From: Hyphomicrobiales bacterium
Lineage (GTDB): Bacteria > Pseudomonadota > Alphaproteobacteria > Rhizobiales > Rhizobiaceae
Reading direction: 5' to 3'
DNA: 35,615 nucleotides
NCBI GenBank assembly: GCA_011087745.1
Contig: JAALLB010000001.1
Coordinates: 1-35,615, forward strand
Of the stretch, positions 7,115 to 15,226 are shown piece after piece (position 1 is the first letter of the stretch; each line of letters begins with the position of its first letter). Both the position numbers and the translations under genes were made by a program. Under the pieces are notes generated by a model. That model worked only from the letters and a program-made list of their open reading frames with translations. It made no database searches and was not told the origin of the DNA.

Positions 7115-7729
7115 TTAACTATGGGCAAATATGTCTGTTTCTGGCCAACCAGCCAGATCCAATCGGCAACGGGTTGGCAAAAACTTGAAACACTCTCTGG
7201 CAAGTTCGCTACGTCCTTCGCGTTCCAATCGCTTTTCAAGATGCGCCATCAGTTCATGTAGGTGAAGAACATCAGAAGCAGCATATTCCAGTTGTGCTTG
7301 GCTTAGCGTTTCTGCAGCCCAATCAGAACTTTGTTGCTGTTTTGAGATATCTACCCCGATAAACTCGCGCACCAAATCTTTCAGGCCGTGTCGGTCCGTA
7401 TAGGTACGCGTCAATTTGGAAGCAATTTTTGTGCAATAAACATTATTTGTAGCAATGCCCAAGCCATGTTCCAGAACTGCAACATCAAACCGGGCAAAAT
7501 GGAAAATTATTGTGCGATTTTGATCTTCAAACAGCGCTTTTAAGTTAGGCGCTTCAGTTTGTCCTTTGGCAATTTGAACAACGTCTGCAGTCCCATCAAC
7601 TGGCGAAAGTTGTACAACACAAAGTCGGTCTCGCAGTGGGTTTAACCCAAGTGTTTCTGTATCGACTGCGATTGAGTCGTGATAATTGTCCAGATTTGGT
7701 AAATCGCCTTTATGAAACCGGATTGTCAC
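7115..7729 (-). CDS. Ribonuclease D-like 3'-5' exonuclease, DEDDy type
   Basis: Single-domain exonuclease of 204 residues acting on RNA 3' ends, or possibly DNA. The catalytic residues of the DEDDy class are all visible: Asp23 and Glu25 in AVDTETLGL, Asp82 in FHFARFDVAVL, and Tyr149 and Asp153 in EYAASDVLHL. It lacks the HRDC domains of full-length RNase D (about 375 residues in E. coli), as is common for the short alphaproteobacterial version, so the substrate is uncertain. It is first in the minus-strand run leading into lptC, lptA, lptB and rpoN. Confidence 0.88.
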   Translation of the reverse strand: MTIRFHKGDLPNLDNYHDSIAVDTETLGLNPLRDRLCVVQLSPVDGTADVVQIAKGQTEAPNLKALFEDQNRTIIFHFARFDVAVLEHGLGIATNNVYCTKIASKLTRTYTDRHGLKDLVREFIGVDISKQQQSSDWAAETLSQAQLEYAASDVLHLHELMAHLEKRLEREGRSELARECFKFLPTRCRLDLAGWPETDIFAHS

Positions 7730-7778
7730 CGCTTTTCCCCTTAAATGTATGCTTTACGAATCTTATAACCTGATTGGG

Positions 7779-8612
7779 TCAAACCGACAAATCAACAGAT
7801 ATACCCGGTATCCAGTCGTAAAGCAGAGCAAATAACAATAACCCAAGGGCGATGCGGTAAATTGTAAAAATCAGAAAACTTGAACGTTTCACAAAGGCCA
7901 TTAAGAAGGCAATTGCTGCGAGTGCTGCAAAGAATGTGAGCACTGCTGCCATGATTGCACCATTTGAAATTTCAATACCCGATTCAACTGCATCAAGGGT
8001 TACAAATGCCCCCGCACCGGCAATTGCGGGGATGCCCAAGAGAAATGAAAATCTGGCAGCTTCCGGGCGTGAAAATCCCATAAACCGTGCAGCAGTCATG
8101 GTAATACCAGAACGGGAAGTTCCGGGAATAAGTGCTAGAGCCTGGGCAAATCCCATCAATACGGCAGGAGACATTTTCATATCTGCCATCACCTTGGTCT
8201 GTTTACCGATGTAATCGGCAATATACATCAGGATACCAAAAATTATGGCATTCCACGCAATGACCTCAACAGAACGAAGTTCAGCGCCGAGGCCGGACTT
8301 TTTCAGGAACAGACCAAAGGCAACTGCAGGGATGGTTGCCACGATAATATAAAGCGCCATCCTGGAGTTGTCATTAATGCGCAGCCGCAACAAATCCAAC
8401 CCTCCGCCAATTAACTTCAACACATCGCGCCAAAAATAGACGATAACCGCAAAAAGAGACCCAATATGCACCATGACATCGGTGATCTGTCCTTGATCAG
8501 GCCACCCGGTGACCGCAGGAATTAGCGCTAAGTGACCTGATGACGAGATTGGCAGGAATTCAGTGATGCCTTGCACGATTGCAAGAACTATTATCTGTTC
8601 AGGTGTCATCAA
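7779..8612 (-). CDS. uppP: Undecaprenyl-diphosphatase
   Basis: UppP (BacA) dephosphorylates undecaprenyl diphosphate to regenerate the lipid carrier of peptidoglycan synthesis. The 277-residue integral membrane protein shows the two signature motifs, QGITEFLPISSSGHL near the N terminus (residues 14-28) and PGTSRSGITMTAAR in the middle, with the conserved glutamate, serines and arginine of the active site, and about seven hydrophobic segments. The length is typical. ATGs at 8612 and 8609 are adjacent; either could be the start. It ends 49 bases before the RNase D-like gene and may start the same transcript. The gene on its other side is divergent. Confidence 0.95.
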   Translation of the reverse strand: MMTPEQIIVLAIVQGITEFLPISSSGHLALIPAVTGWPDQGQITDVMVHIGSLFAVIVYFWRDVLKLIGGGLDLLRLRINDNSRMALYIIVATIPAVAFGLFLKKSGLGAELRSVEVIAWNAIIFGILMYIADYIGKQTKVMADMKMSPAVLMGFAQALALIPGTSRSGITMTAARFMGFSRPEAARFSFLLGIPAIAGAGAFVTLDAVESGIEISNGAIMAAVLTFFAALAAIAFLMAFVKRSSFLIFTIYRIALGLLLFALLYDWIPGISVDLSV

Positions 8613-8642
8613 ATGGCCTCAAGAGTGCAGATTAACTTGCGT

Positions 8643-8668
8643 GAGGCTGGTAGCCTCTTTATTGTTTT
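8643..8668 (+). terminator. Terminator-like hairpin upstream of the GST gene
   Basis: GAGGCT (8643-8648) and AGCCTC (8652-8657) form a perfect 6-bp stem with a 3-base loop, followed by TTTATTGTTTT. It reads as an intrinsic terminator on the plus strand, but no plus-strand gene lies upstream. It could stop spurious transcription or act as an attenuator in the GST leader if transcription starts before it. Confidence 0.35.
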
Positions 8669-8744
8669 CAGAACGCTAAACTGATTCATTTCTTTTTTCA
8701 TGTTCGCGCCTTAATTTCTAGTGGATTTATAAGTAATAGGCCTT

Positions 8745-9437
8745 ATGCACACACTCTATCATCACCCAATGTCTGCCAGCTCGCGATATATTCGCTTACT
8801 TTTGGCTGAATATGCCCAACCTATCGTCCTCCTGGAAGAAAAACCATGGGAACGTCGTATGGAGTTTCTGCAGATTAATCCTGCCGGCACATTGCCAGTG
8901 CTTATGGTCGACGAAGGACAGTTCATAAGCGGTGGTATCGTTATTGGTGAATACTTGGACGAAACTTGTGACGCCATGATGCGTGAAAAGCGCTTGGTAC
9001 CAGAGAAATCATTGGAGCGGGCTGAAACCAGGCGATTGGTTGAATGGTTTTTAATCAAGCTGGACGCTGAGGTGATCCGCTATCTCGTCCAGGAGCGCGT
9101 TTTTAAGCAGTTGATGCGCAAGGAAGAAGGGGGCGGTGCACCGGATTCAAATATTATTCGCGTTGCCCGGGCAAACCTCAAAAATCACATGAAGTATTTA
9201 TCAGCCGTGTCTTCTTCAAGAGATTGGTTGTCAGGCAATTCTATTTCAGCCGCAGACATGGCAGCAGCTGCCGCAATTTCAGTCCTGGATTACCTGGGTG
9301 AAATTCAATGGGAAGATGAACCGGCGGCAAAAGACTGGTTTGCGCGCATTAAATCACGCCCGTCCTATCGTCCATTGTTGGCTGACAAGGTTATAGGACT
9401 GCCACCTGCGTCTCATTATATCGACCTGGATTTTTGA
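8745..9437 (+). CDS. Glutathione S-transferase family protein
   Basis: Cytosolic GST fold protein of 230 residues. Residues 1-80 form the thioredoxin-like N-terminal domain: TLYHHPMSASSRYIRLLLAEY holds the candidate catalytic serine, INPAGTLPVLMVDEG holds the cis-proline loop that binds the glutathione gamma-glutamyl part, and SGGIVIGEYLDE follows. Residues about 90-230 form the all-helical domain with SISAADMAAAAAISVLDYL. The physiological substrate cannot be read from the sequence. It ends only three bases before the queG start, so the two are co-transcribed, together with the following epimerase gene. Confidence 0.88.
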   Translation: MHTLYHHPMSASSRYIRLLLAEYAQPIVLLEEKPWERRMEFLQINPAGTLPVLMVDEGQFISGGIVIGEYLDETCDAMMREKRLVPEKSLERAETRRLVEWFLIKLDAEVIRYLVQERVFKQLMRKEEGGGAPDSNIIRVARANLKNHMKYLSAVSSSRDWLSGNSISAADMAAAAAISVLDYLGEIQWEDEPAAKDWFARIKSRPSYRPLLADKVIGLPPASHYIDLDF

Positions 9438-9440
9438 TCC

Positions 9441-10565
9441 TTGGCATCCGTCACCAAACTCAAACAGGATTTGTTGGCACGAGCCAAGTCACTTGGGTTT
9501 GATGTCTGCCACATAACGCCGGCAGACCTTCCTGAAGAAATTGGTGAAAAGCTTGAAAAAAGCGTACAGCTTAACAGACATGCAACAATGGATTGGATGA
9601 AAACCACACTTGAAAGACGTAAATCTCCAACCGCAATGTGGGGTGAAGCAAATACGGCGATCCTGGTTGGAATGAACTACGGACCAGACACTAATCCGCT
9701 TGAAACACTCGAACAAAAATCAATAGCCACCATCTCAGTCTATACCCGCAATCGCGACTAGCATGACATCATGAAAGGCAGGTTAAAGACTTTAGCAGGA
9801 TGGTTAGCATCACAAACCAAGGAAGATGTGAAAGTGTTTGTTGATACGGCTCCCTTGATGGAAAAGCCTTTGGCAAAACAGGCCGGCGTTGGGTGGCAAG
9901 GAAAACATACTAATTTGGTGTCGCGAGATTTTGGCTCTTGGTTATTTTTGGGATCAATTCTAACGAAGGCGCATCTGGCGGCTGATGAACCAGAATCAGA
10001 TCATTGCGGCTCTTGCCAATCATGCCTTGATATTTGCCCGACAAAGGCATTTCCAGCACCATATCAGCTCGATGCAGGAAAATGCATTTCTTATCTAACC
10101 ATCGAACACGATGGTCCCATACCTAGAGAGTTTCGAGAGGCTATGGGAAACCGTATTTATGAGTGTGATGATTGTTTGGCCGTATGTCCCTGGAATAAAT
10201 ACGCCCAAGAAACCGCGGAAATAAAACTAAAAGCCCGCGATGACCTGGCTGCGCCAGCTTTGCGAGAACTTGCTAAACTGGATGATGCTGGGTTTCGAGC
10301 AAAATTTTCCGGTTCTCCAATCAAACGCATTGGTAGAAACAGGTTTTTAAGGAACGTCATGATCGCGATTGAAAACTCACAAGATGGTTCTCTTAGAAAA
10401 GTTGTAATTGATAATGCCAAAGATGAAAGTGCTTTGGTGCGCGGCGCAAGTGTTTGGGCTTTGTCTAAACTTGAAGAAACCTCAACATTTTCTGATCTAC
10501 GGAATAAGGCATTGGCAAGTGAAACAGATGAGAGCGTTCGTGAAGAATGGAATGCGCATGGGTAA
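9441..10565 (+). pseudogene. queG: Epoxyqueuosine reductase QueG, interrupted by in-frame TAG
   Basis: QueG reduces epoxyqueuosine to queuosine in tRNA, using cobalamin and two 4Fe-4S clusters. The frame is 374 codons long (normal size) from TTG 9441, but codon 107, TAG at 9759-9761, interrupts it. The stop falls inside the conserved motif normally written GRDYH: the sequence reads R-D-stop-H-D, so TAG stands where a tyrosine codon (TAT or TAC) is expected, one substitution away. The reading frame is intact on both sides. The C-terminal part keeps CGSCQSCLDICP and CDDCLAVCPWNK for the clusters and a HEAT-like tail. A ribosome restart at ATG 9771 would lack the catalytic aspartate region. Sequencing error or a recent nonsense mutation are both possible. 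Confidence 0.9.
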
Positions 10566-11430
10566 GAAGCTATTTATTTTTGGATTTGGGTTTTCATCAG
10601 GCGCAATTGCGGAGAAGTCAAAAGTTGATTTTGATGTGATTTGCGGAACATCACGTTCACAAGAAAAAATAGAAAACCTGCGCACAAAGGGTTTTGAAGC
10701 AGAAATCTTTGATGGGCAATTAACCTCAGAAATAGAAATTCAACTTTCAAATACAACGCACATCGTTATCTCAGTTTCACCGGGTGATGAAGATCCGGTG
10801 CTGAAAGCTCTTCCAAATTTAATTGAACTTGCCCCAAACCTTGAGTGGATTGGTTATCTGTCAACCGTTGGTGTTTACGGTCACCACGATGGAGCCTGGG
10901 TCGATGAAAAAAGCGAATTGCACCCCGTTTCAAAGCGCTCAATCCAACGGGTTAAAGCAGAAGAAGCCTGGGCTAGCTTGTCAAAAGTAAATGACATTCC
11001 GCTGGGCATTTTCAGACTTTCAGGAATTTATGGGCCAGGTCGAAACTGGTTCATTAATATTGAAAAAGGGACGTCGCGCAGAATGATAAAGCCTGATCAG
11101 GTTTTCAATCGCATCCACAAAGAGGATATCGGACAAGCGGTTGCGCTGGCCATGCGCAAGAATATTGGCGGTGTTTTCAATATTACAGATGATGATCCGG
11201 CACCTCCGCAAGATGTGGTGACCTATGCCTATGAATTGATGGGTAAAACACCGCCTCCGGAGATTGATTTTGAAACAGCAGATATCACGCCAATGGCGCG
11301 AAGCTTTTATGGTGAAAATAAGCGAGTCAGCAATAAAAAATCGAAGGAAGTTTTGGGTCTTAAGTATCAATGGCCGAATTATCGATTTTCCCTCAAGCAG
11401 ATGTGGGACGAGGGGAGTTGGAAGGCTTAA
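10552..11430 (+). CDS. NAD(P)-dependent epimerase/reductase, YeeZ-like
   Basis: A Rossmann-fold protein of the extended SDR/epimerase group, about 292 residues. It starts with MRMGKKLFIFGFGFSSGAIA, a dinucleotide-binding glycine motif, and later shows THIVISVSPGDEDP, WIGYLSTVGVYG (the catalytic Ser/Thr region), FRLSGIYGPGRN, FNRIHKEDIG and GVFNITDDDPAPP. These last segments match the YeeZ-like branch annotated as SDR family oxidoreductase; the substrate is unknown. The open frame extends upstream to 10408 but that region is queG in another frame. ATG 10552 overlaps the queG end by 14 bases and has GAAG six bases upstream; ATG 10558 is the alternative. Tight overlap with queG implies one operon. 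Confidence 0.85.
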   Translation: MRMGKKLFIFGFGFSSGAIAEKSKVDFDVICGTSRSQEKIENLRTKGFEAEIFDGQLTSEIEIQLSNTTHIVISVSPGDEDPVLKALPNLIELAPNLEWIGYLSTVGVYGHHDGAWVDEKSELHPVSKRSIQRVKAEEAWASLSKVNDIPLGIFRLSGIYGPGRNWFINIEKGTSRRMIKPDQVFNRIHKEDIGQAVALAMRKNIGGVFNITDDDPAPPQDVVTYAYELMGKTPPPEIDFETADITPMARSFYGENKRVSNKKSKEVLGLKYQWPNYRFSLKQMWDEGSWKA

Positions 11431-11475
11431 AACATAAGCTAGACTCTTACCATTATTCATGCGAGTTCATCATTC

Positions 11476-12141
11476 ATGAGTAAAAACTTGGAAATCAAGA
11501 TTTGTGGACTGTCCACCGATGAGAGCATTGATGCTGTCATTGCCGGCGGCGCTTCGCATATGGGACTGATATTCTTTGAAAAAAGTCCGCGTCATGTAAG
11601 CCTTGAGCAGGCTAAATTACTTTCTGAACATGCCGGAGATCGTATTCAAAAAGTAGCTGTTAGTGTTAACGCTGATGATGAATACCTTGATGGTATCGTG
11701 GCAGCAGTAAAGCCTGATATGCTGCAACTGCATGGCAAAGATACCGTTGAACGAGTTGAAGAATTAAAGGCGCGTTTTGAGCTGCCCATAATGAAAGTAT
11801 TTGCAATCAGCGACATATCTGATTTTGAAAGCGTGAAATCATATGTCGGCGTAGCGGATCGATTTTTATTTGATGCAAAGCCGCCAAAAGGCTCAGATTT
11901 GCCGGGCGGAAATGGTGTCGCTTTTGATTGGGAAATCATGGACGCTCTGCCTAAAGATGTGCCATATATGTTATCTGGCGGACTGGATGCTTCGAACGTA
12001 TGTTTGGCACTTGAACGCTCAGGCGCAAATGCAGTGGATGTCTCATCCGGAGTTGAGAGCTCTGCGGGTGTGAAAGACATAAAATTGATAGAAGAATTTT
12101 TGGCAGCATGTCATGACTGTGGCGCTGCAGACAATGGGTAA
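11476..12141 (+). CDS. trpF: Phosphoribosylanthranilate isomerase
   Basis: TrpF converts N-(5'-phosphoribosyl)anthranilate to the CdRP enol-amine, the third committed step of tryptophan synthesis. The 221-residue (beta/alpha)8 barrel shows the catalytic cysteine in EIKICGL (Cys10), HMGLIFFEKSPRHV, LQLHGKD, FLFDAKPP with the general-acid aspartate, LPGGNG, and the phosphate-binding ends LSGGL and VDVSSGVESS. The length is typical. It leads the trpF-trpB-trpA-accD-folC series, with trpB 11 bases downstream. The ribosome binding site is weak. No leader peptide rich in tryptophan codons was seen in the short upstream gap. Confidence 0.96.
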   Translation: MSKNLEIKICGLSTDESIDAVIAGGASHMGLIFFEKSPRHVSLEQAKLLSEHAGDRIQKVAVSVNADDEYLDGIVAAVKPDMLQLHGKDTVERVEELKARFELPIMKVFAISDISDFESVKSYVGVADRFLFDAKPPKGSDLPGGNGVAFDWEIMDALPKDVPYMLSGGLDASNVCLALERSGANAVDVSSGVESSAGVKDIKLIEEFLAACHDCGAADNG

Positions 12142-12152
12142 GGAAACAAGCT

Positions 12153-13382
12153 TTGAGTAAACCATTAGAACCAAATTCATTTATGACCGGACCAGATGAA
12201 GAGGGTCACTTTGGCATTTTTGGTGGACGCTATGTTGCCGAAACTTTGATGCCGCTAATTCTGGAACTGGAGCAGGCTTATAATAGCGCCAAGGCCGATC
12301 CTGATTTTCATGCGGAAATTGAATATCTAAATAAGCATTATACGGGCCGACCATCGCCGCTTTATTTTGCAGAAAGCCTAACCGAGCATTTGGGCGGCGC
12401 AAAAATTTACTTCAAGCGTGATGAGCTGAACCACACGGGTTCTCACAAAATCAACAATTGCCTGGGTCAAATTCTTCTGGCCAAAAAGATGGGCAAGACT
12501 CGAATTATAGCCGAAACGGGTGCAGGCCAACACGGTGTTGCTGCAGCAACCGTTGCCGCAAAATTTGGTTTCCCTTGTGTGGTTTACATGGGTAAAACTG
12601 ATGTTGAGCGCCAAAGCCCGAATGTTTTCCTGATGAAATTACTGGGTGCAGAAATAGTGCCAGTTACAGCAGGTGCCGGCACACTAAAAGACGCCATGAA
12701 TGAAGCCCTTCGCGATTGGGTGACCAATGTTGACGATACCTATTATCTGATTGGTACCGCAGCTGGCCCTCATCCATATCCCGAGCTCGTACGTGATTTC
12801 CAATCTGTGATTGGCAAGGAATGTAAAGAGCAGATCATGGAAGCAGAGGGGCGTTTACCTGACATGCTGGTGGCTTCAGTAGGCGGCGGTTCAAATGCTA
12901 TTGGTCTCTTCCATCCATTTCTGGATGACAAGGACGTTGAGATCGTCGGCGTTGAAGCAGGTGGTTTGGGTCTCGATGGTGATCAACATTGCGCATCTCT
13001 TTCTGCAGGAAAGCCGGGCGTGCTTCACGGCAATCGAACATTCTTGTTGCAAGATGATGATGGTCAAATTCTTGAAGGTCATTCAATATCAGCTGGTCTT
13101 GACTATCCAGGAATTGGGCCGGAACATTCATACCTCCGCGACACCAATCGGGTTGAATATGTGCCGATTATGGATACAGAAGCGCTGGAGGCATTTCAGC
13201 TACTTTGCAAGACCGAAGGAATTATTCCGGCGCTTGAACCCTGTCATGCATTGGCCGAGGTAGTAAAACGCGCTCCTAAAATGGGTAAAGACAAGATAAT
13301 TGTCATGAATCTGTGCGGCCGCGGTGATAAAGATGTTTTCACTGTCGGTAAAGCGCTCGGCGTGGATATGGAAACCAGTTAA
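12153..13382 (+). CDS. trpB: Tryptophan synthase beta chain
   Basis: TrpB is the PLP enzyme joining indole and serine to give tryptophan in the alpha2beta2 complex. The 409-residue protein starts at TTG 12153, supported by AAGGA about eight bases before it. Lys99 in HTGSHKINN is the PLP-binding lysine, ETGAGQHGVA lies beside it, and SVGGGSNAIGLF binds the cofactor phosphate. HSISAGLDYPGIGPEHSYL and MNLCGRGDKD complete the family signature. The length is typical for the TrpB1 class, which works with TrpA. It is followed after 21 bases by trpA. Confidence 0.98.
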   Translation: MSKPLEPNSFMTGPDEEGHFGIFGGRYVAETLMPLILELEQAYNSAKADPDFHAEIEYLNKHYTGRPSPLYFAESLTEHLGGAKIYFKRDELNHTGSHKINNCLGQILLAKKMGKTRIIAETGAGQHGVAAATVAAKFGFPCVVYMGKTDVERQSPNVFLMKLLGAEIVPVTAGAGTLKDAMNEALRDWVTNVDDTYYLIGTAAGPHPYPELVRDFQSVIGKECKEQIMEAEGRLPDMLVASVGGGSNAIGLFHPFLDDKDVEIVGVEAGGLGLDGDQHCASLSAGKPGVLHGNRTFLLQDDDGQILEGHSISAGLDYPGIGPEHSYLRDTNRVEYVPIMDTEALEAFQLLCKTEGIIPALEPCHALAEVVKRAPKMGKDKIIVMNLCGRGDKDVFTVGKALGVDMETS

Positions 13383-13403
13383 TTTTCAAAGAAGTACATT
13401 AAA

Positions 13404-14234
13404 ATGAAAACAAGAATTGATACACGCTTTGAAGCGCTAAAAGCAGAAGGTCGCCCAGGCCTTGTGACATTTATCATGGCAGGTGATCCAAATCTGGAAG
13501 TTGGTCAGGAAGTTTTGAATGGTCTGCCAAATGCCGGCGCTGATTTGATAGAAATTGGCATGCCGTTTTCAGACCCAATGGCAGATGGACCTTCTATTCA
13601 GCTTGCTGGACAACGGGCCTTAAAGGGCGGTCAAACACTCGCGAAAACCCTGGCGATGGTGGCTAAATTTCGAAAGTTGGGTAGTGAAACACCAATCATT
13701 TTGATGGGCTACTACAACCCGATTTATATTTACGGCAATGAGATATTTCTTAAGGACGCAAATGCGGCCGGTGTTGATGGCCTTATCATAGTAGATTTGC
13801 CACCAGAAGCGGATGATGAACTTTGTATTCCGGCGATGGATCACAATATCAATTTCATCCGTCTTGCAACGCCAACGACAGACGCTGCACGCTTGCCCAA
13901 GGTATTAGAAAACACATCTGGCTTTTTGTACTATGTTTCAATCACCGGCATAACCGGTGCAGCAGCTCCTGATCCGGACCGGGTCGGAAAAGCTGTTGCA
14001 GCAATTAAGGCAAAAACAGATATACCAGTTGCAGTAGGCTTCGGCGTTAGAACAGCTGAACAAGCTGCCGATATTGGCAGAGGAGCTGATGGTGTTGTTG
14101 TTGGGTCAGCACTTGTTTCTGTAATTCTTGATAATCTTGATGATCAGGGTAATCCTAGGGAAGGAACTGCCAGGGCAGTGCATGCTTTGGTTGAAGACCT
14201 TGCATCTGGCGTTCGTTCCGTTAAACACGGATAA
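13404..14234 (+). CDS. trpA: Tryptophan synthase alpha chain
   Basis: TrpA cleaves indole-3-glycerol phosphate to indole and glyceraldehyde 3-phosphate; indole is channelled to TrpB. The 276-residue TIM barrel carries both catalytic acids, Glu50 and Asp61, in LIEIGMPFSDPMADGPSIQL, the active-site loop YVSITGITGAAAP, and the phosphate-binding VGFGVRTAEQ and VVVGSALV. The length is normal. It directly precedes accD with a 55-base gap, the common alphaproteobacterial order. Confidence 0.98.
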   Translation: MKTRIDTRFEALKAEGRPGLVTFIMAGDPNLEVGQEVLNGLPNAGADLIEIGMPFSDPMADGPSIQLAGQRALKGGQTLAKTLAMVAKFRKLGSETPIILMGYYNPIYIYGNEIFLKDANAAGVDGLIIVDLPPEADDELCIPAMDHNINFIRLATPTTDAARLPKVLENTSGFLYYVSITGITGAAAPDPDRVGKAVAAIKAKTDIPVAVGFGVRTAEQAADIGRGADGVVVGSALVSVILDNLDDQGNPREGTARAVHALVEDLASGVRSVKHG

Positions 14235-14289
14235 GACATAATTTTCCTGCATGCGATGCACAGATTAATAACTAAAGGATTTTGATCAG

Positions 14290-15216
14290 ATGAACTGGAT
14301 CACAAACCTCGTACCACCAAAGATTGGTAATCTACTTAACCGCAAGGATATGCCTGAGAACCTCTGGATTAAATGTCCGGTGTCTGGCGAGATGGTCTTC
14401 CATAAGGACTTGGAAGCCAATATGGGTGTGATCCCAAGTTCTGGCCATCACATGAAAATCACCGCGAAAGAGCGGCTGGGCTTTCTTTTTGATGACGCTG
14501 AGTATGAAGTAATTGAAATGCCGGCTGTTGCTCAAGATCCACTAAAATTTCGAGATAAATCAAGATACGCCGACAAGTTAAAAGATGCTCGTAAGAAGAC
14601 CGGGCTTGAAGATTCAATTCTTGCAGCAAAAGGCAATATCGAAGAACTCGACATGATCGCTGTTGTGCATGAAATGCAGTTCATCGGCGGATCGCTGGGC
14701 ATGGCTGCTGGCGACATGATCGTAAAAGCAATGGAAATTGCCGCAGAAACCAAAACACCACTCGTTTTGTTTGCAGCATCTGGTGGTGCTCGCATGCAAG
14801 AGGGTATTCTTTCGCTTATGCAATTGCCGCGCACAACCGTCGGCGTTCAGCGCATGAAAGACGCAGGCGTTCCGTATATTGTTGTTCTGACAAATCCAAC
14901 CACAGGCGGTGTTTCTGCTTCTTATGCAATGCTGGGCGATGTCCATATCGCAGAACCAGGGGCAGTAATTGGCTTTGCGGGTCGCCGGGTGATCGAGGGC
15001 ACTATCCGTGAAAAATTGCCTGATGATTTTCAAACCGCTGAATACCTGCAAGAACACGGCATGGTCGATATGATTGTTAGTCGTCTTGATATGAAATCAA
15101 CGCTTTCACGTGTTATTCGTCTGTTGCTTGGTAAGCCTGCTTATGAAGCGCCGCCAATAGCGCTTGAGGCTCCAGAAAATATTTCTGAACCAAAAGAAGA
15201 AACTTCTGAAGCTTAG
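14290..15216 (+). CDS. accD: Acetyl-CoA carboxylase carboxyltransferase beta subunit, zinc ligands mostly lost
   Basis: AccD with AccA transfers CO2 from carboxybiotin to acetyl-CoA, giving malonyl-CoA for fatty-acid synthesis. The 308-residue protein has the crotonase-like core with MQFIGGSLGMAAGD, FAASGGARMQEG and TNPTTGGVSASYAMLGD, which bind CoA and form the oxyanion holes. In E. coli the N-terminal zinc ribbon has four cysteines; here the aligned positions are Cys29, Ser32, Ile48 and Ser51 (LWIKCPVSGEM, VIPSSGHHM), so no zinc site of the usual type can form. The same loss is known in rhizobial AccD proteins, so this is a lineage trait, not a mutation. The C terminus is rich in proline, glutamate and alanine. 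folC starts ten bases after its stop. Confidence 0.96.
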   Translation: MNWITNLVPPKIGNLLNRKDMPENLWIKCPVSGEMVFHKDLEANMGVIPSSGHHMKITAKERLGFLFDDAEYEVIEMPAVAQDPLKFRDKSRYADKLKDARKKTGLEDSILAAKGNIEELDMIAVVHEMQFIGGSLGMAAGDMIVKAMEIAAETKTPLVLFAASGGARMQEGILSLMQLPRTTVGVQRMKDAGVPYIVVLTNPTTGGVSASYAMLGDVHIAEPGAVIGFAGRRVIEGTIREKLPDDFQTAEYLQEHGMVDMIVSRLDMKSTLSRVIRLLLGKPAYEAPPIALEAPENISEPKEETSEA

Positions 15217-15226
15217 TGCTTGCTCC

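Noticed and set aside
9759..9761. TAG in queG as a recoded amino acid such as pyrrolysine
   Set aside because: Pyrrolysine is not known at this position, no supporting genes are visible, and other TAG stops in the window behave as normal stops (hsp20, DUF1150, hpf, accD).
14374..14445. AccD cysteine loss as a damaging mutation or sequencing error
   Set aside because: Three separate ligand positions changed with the frame and neighbouring residues intact, and the same state is known in rhizobial AccD.
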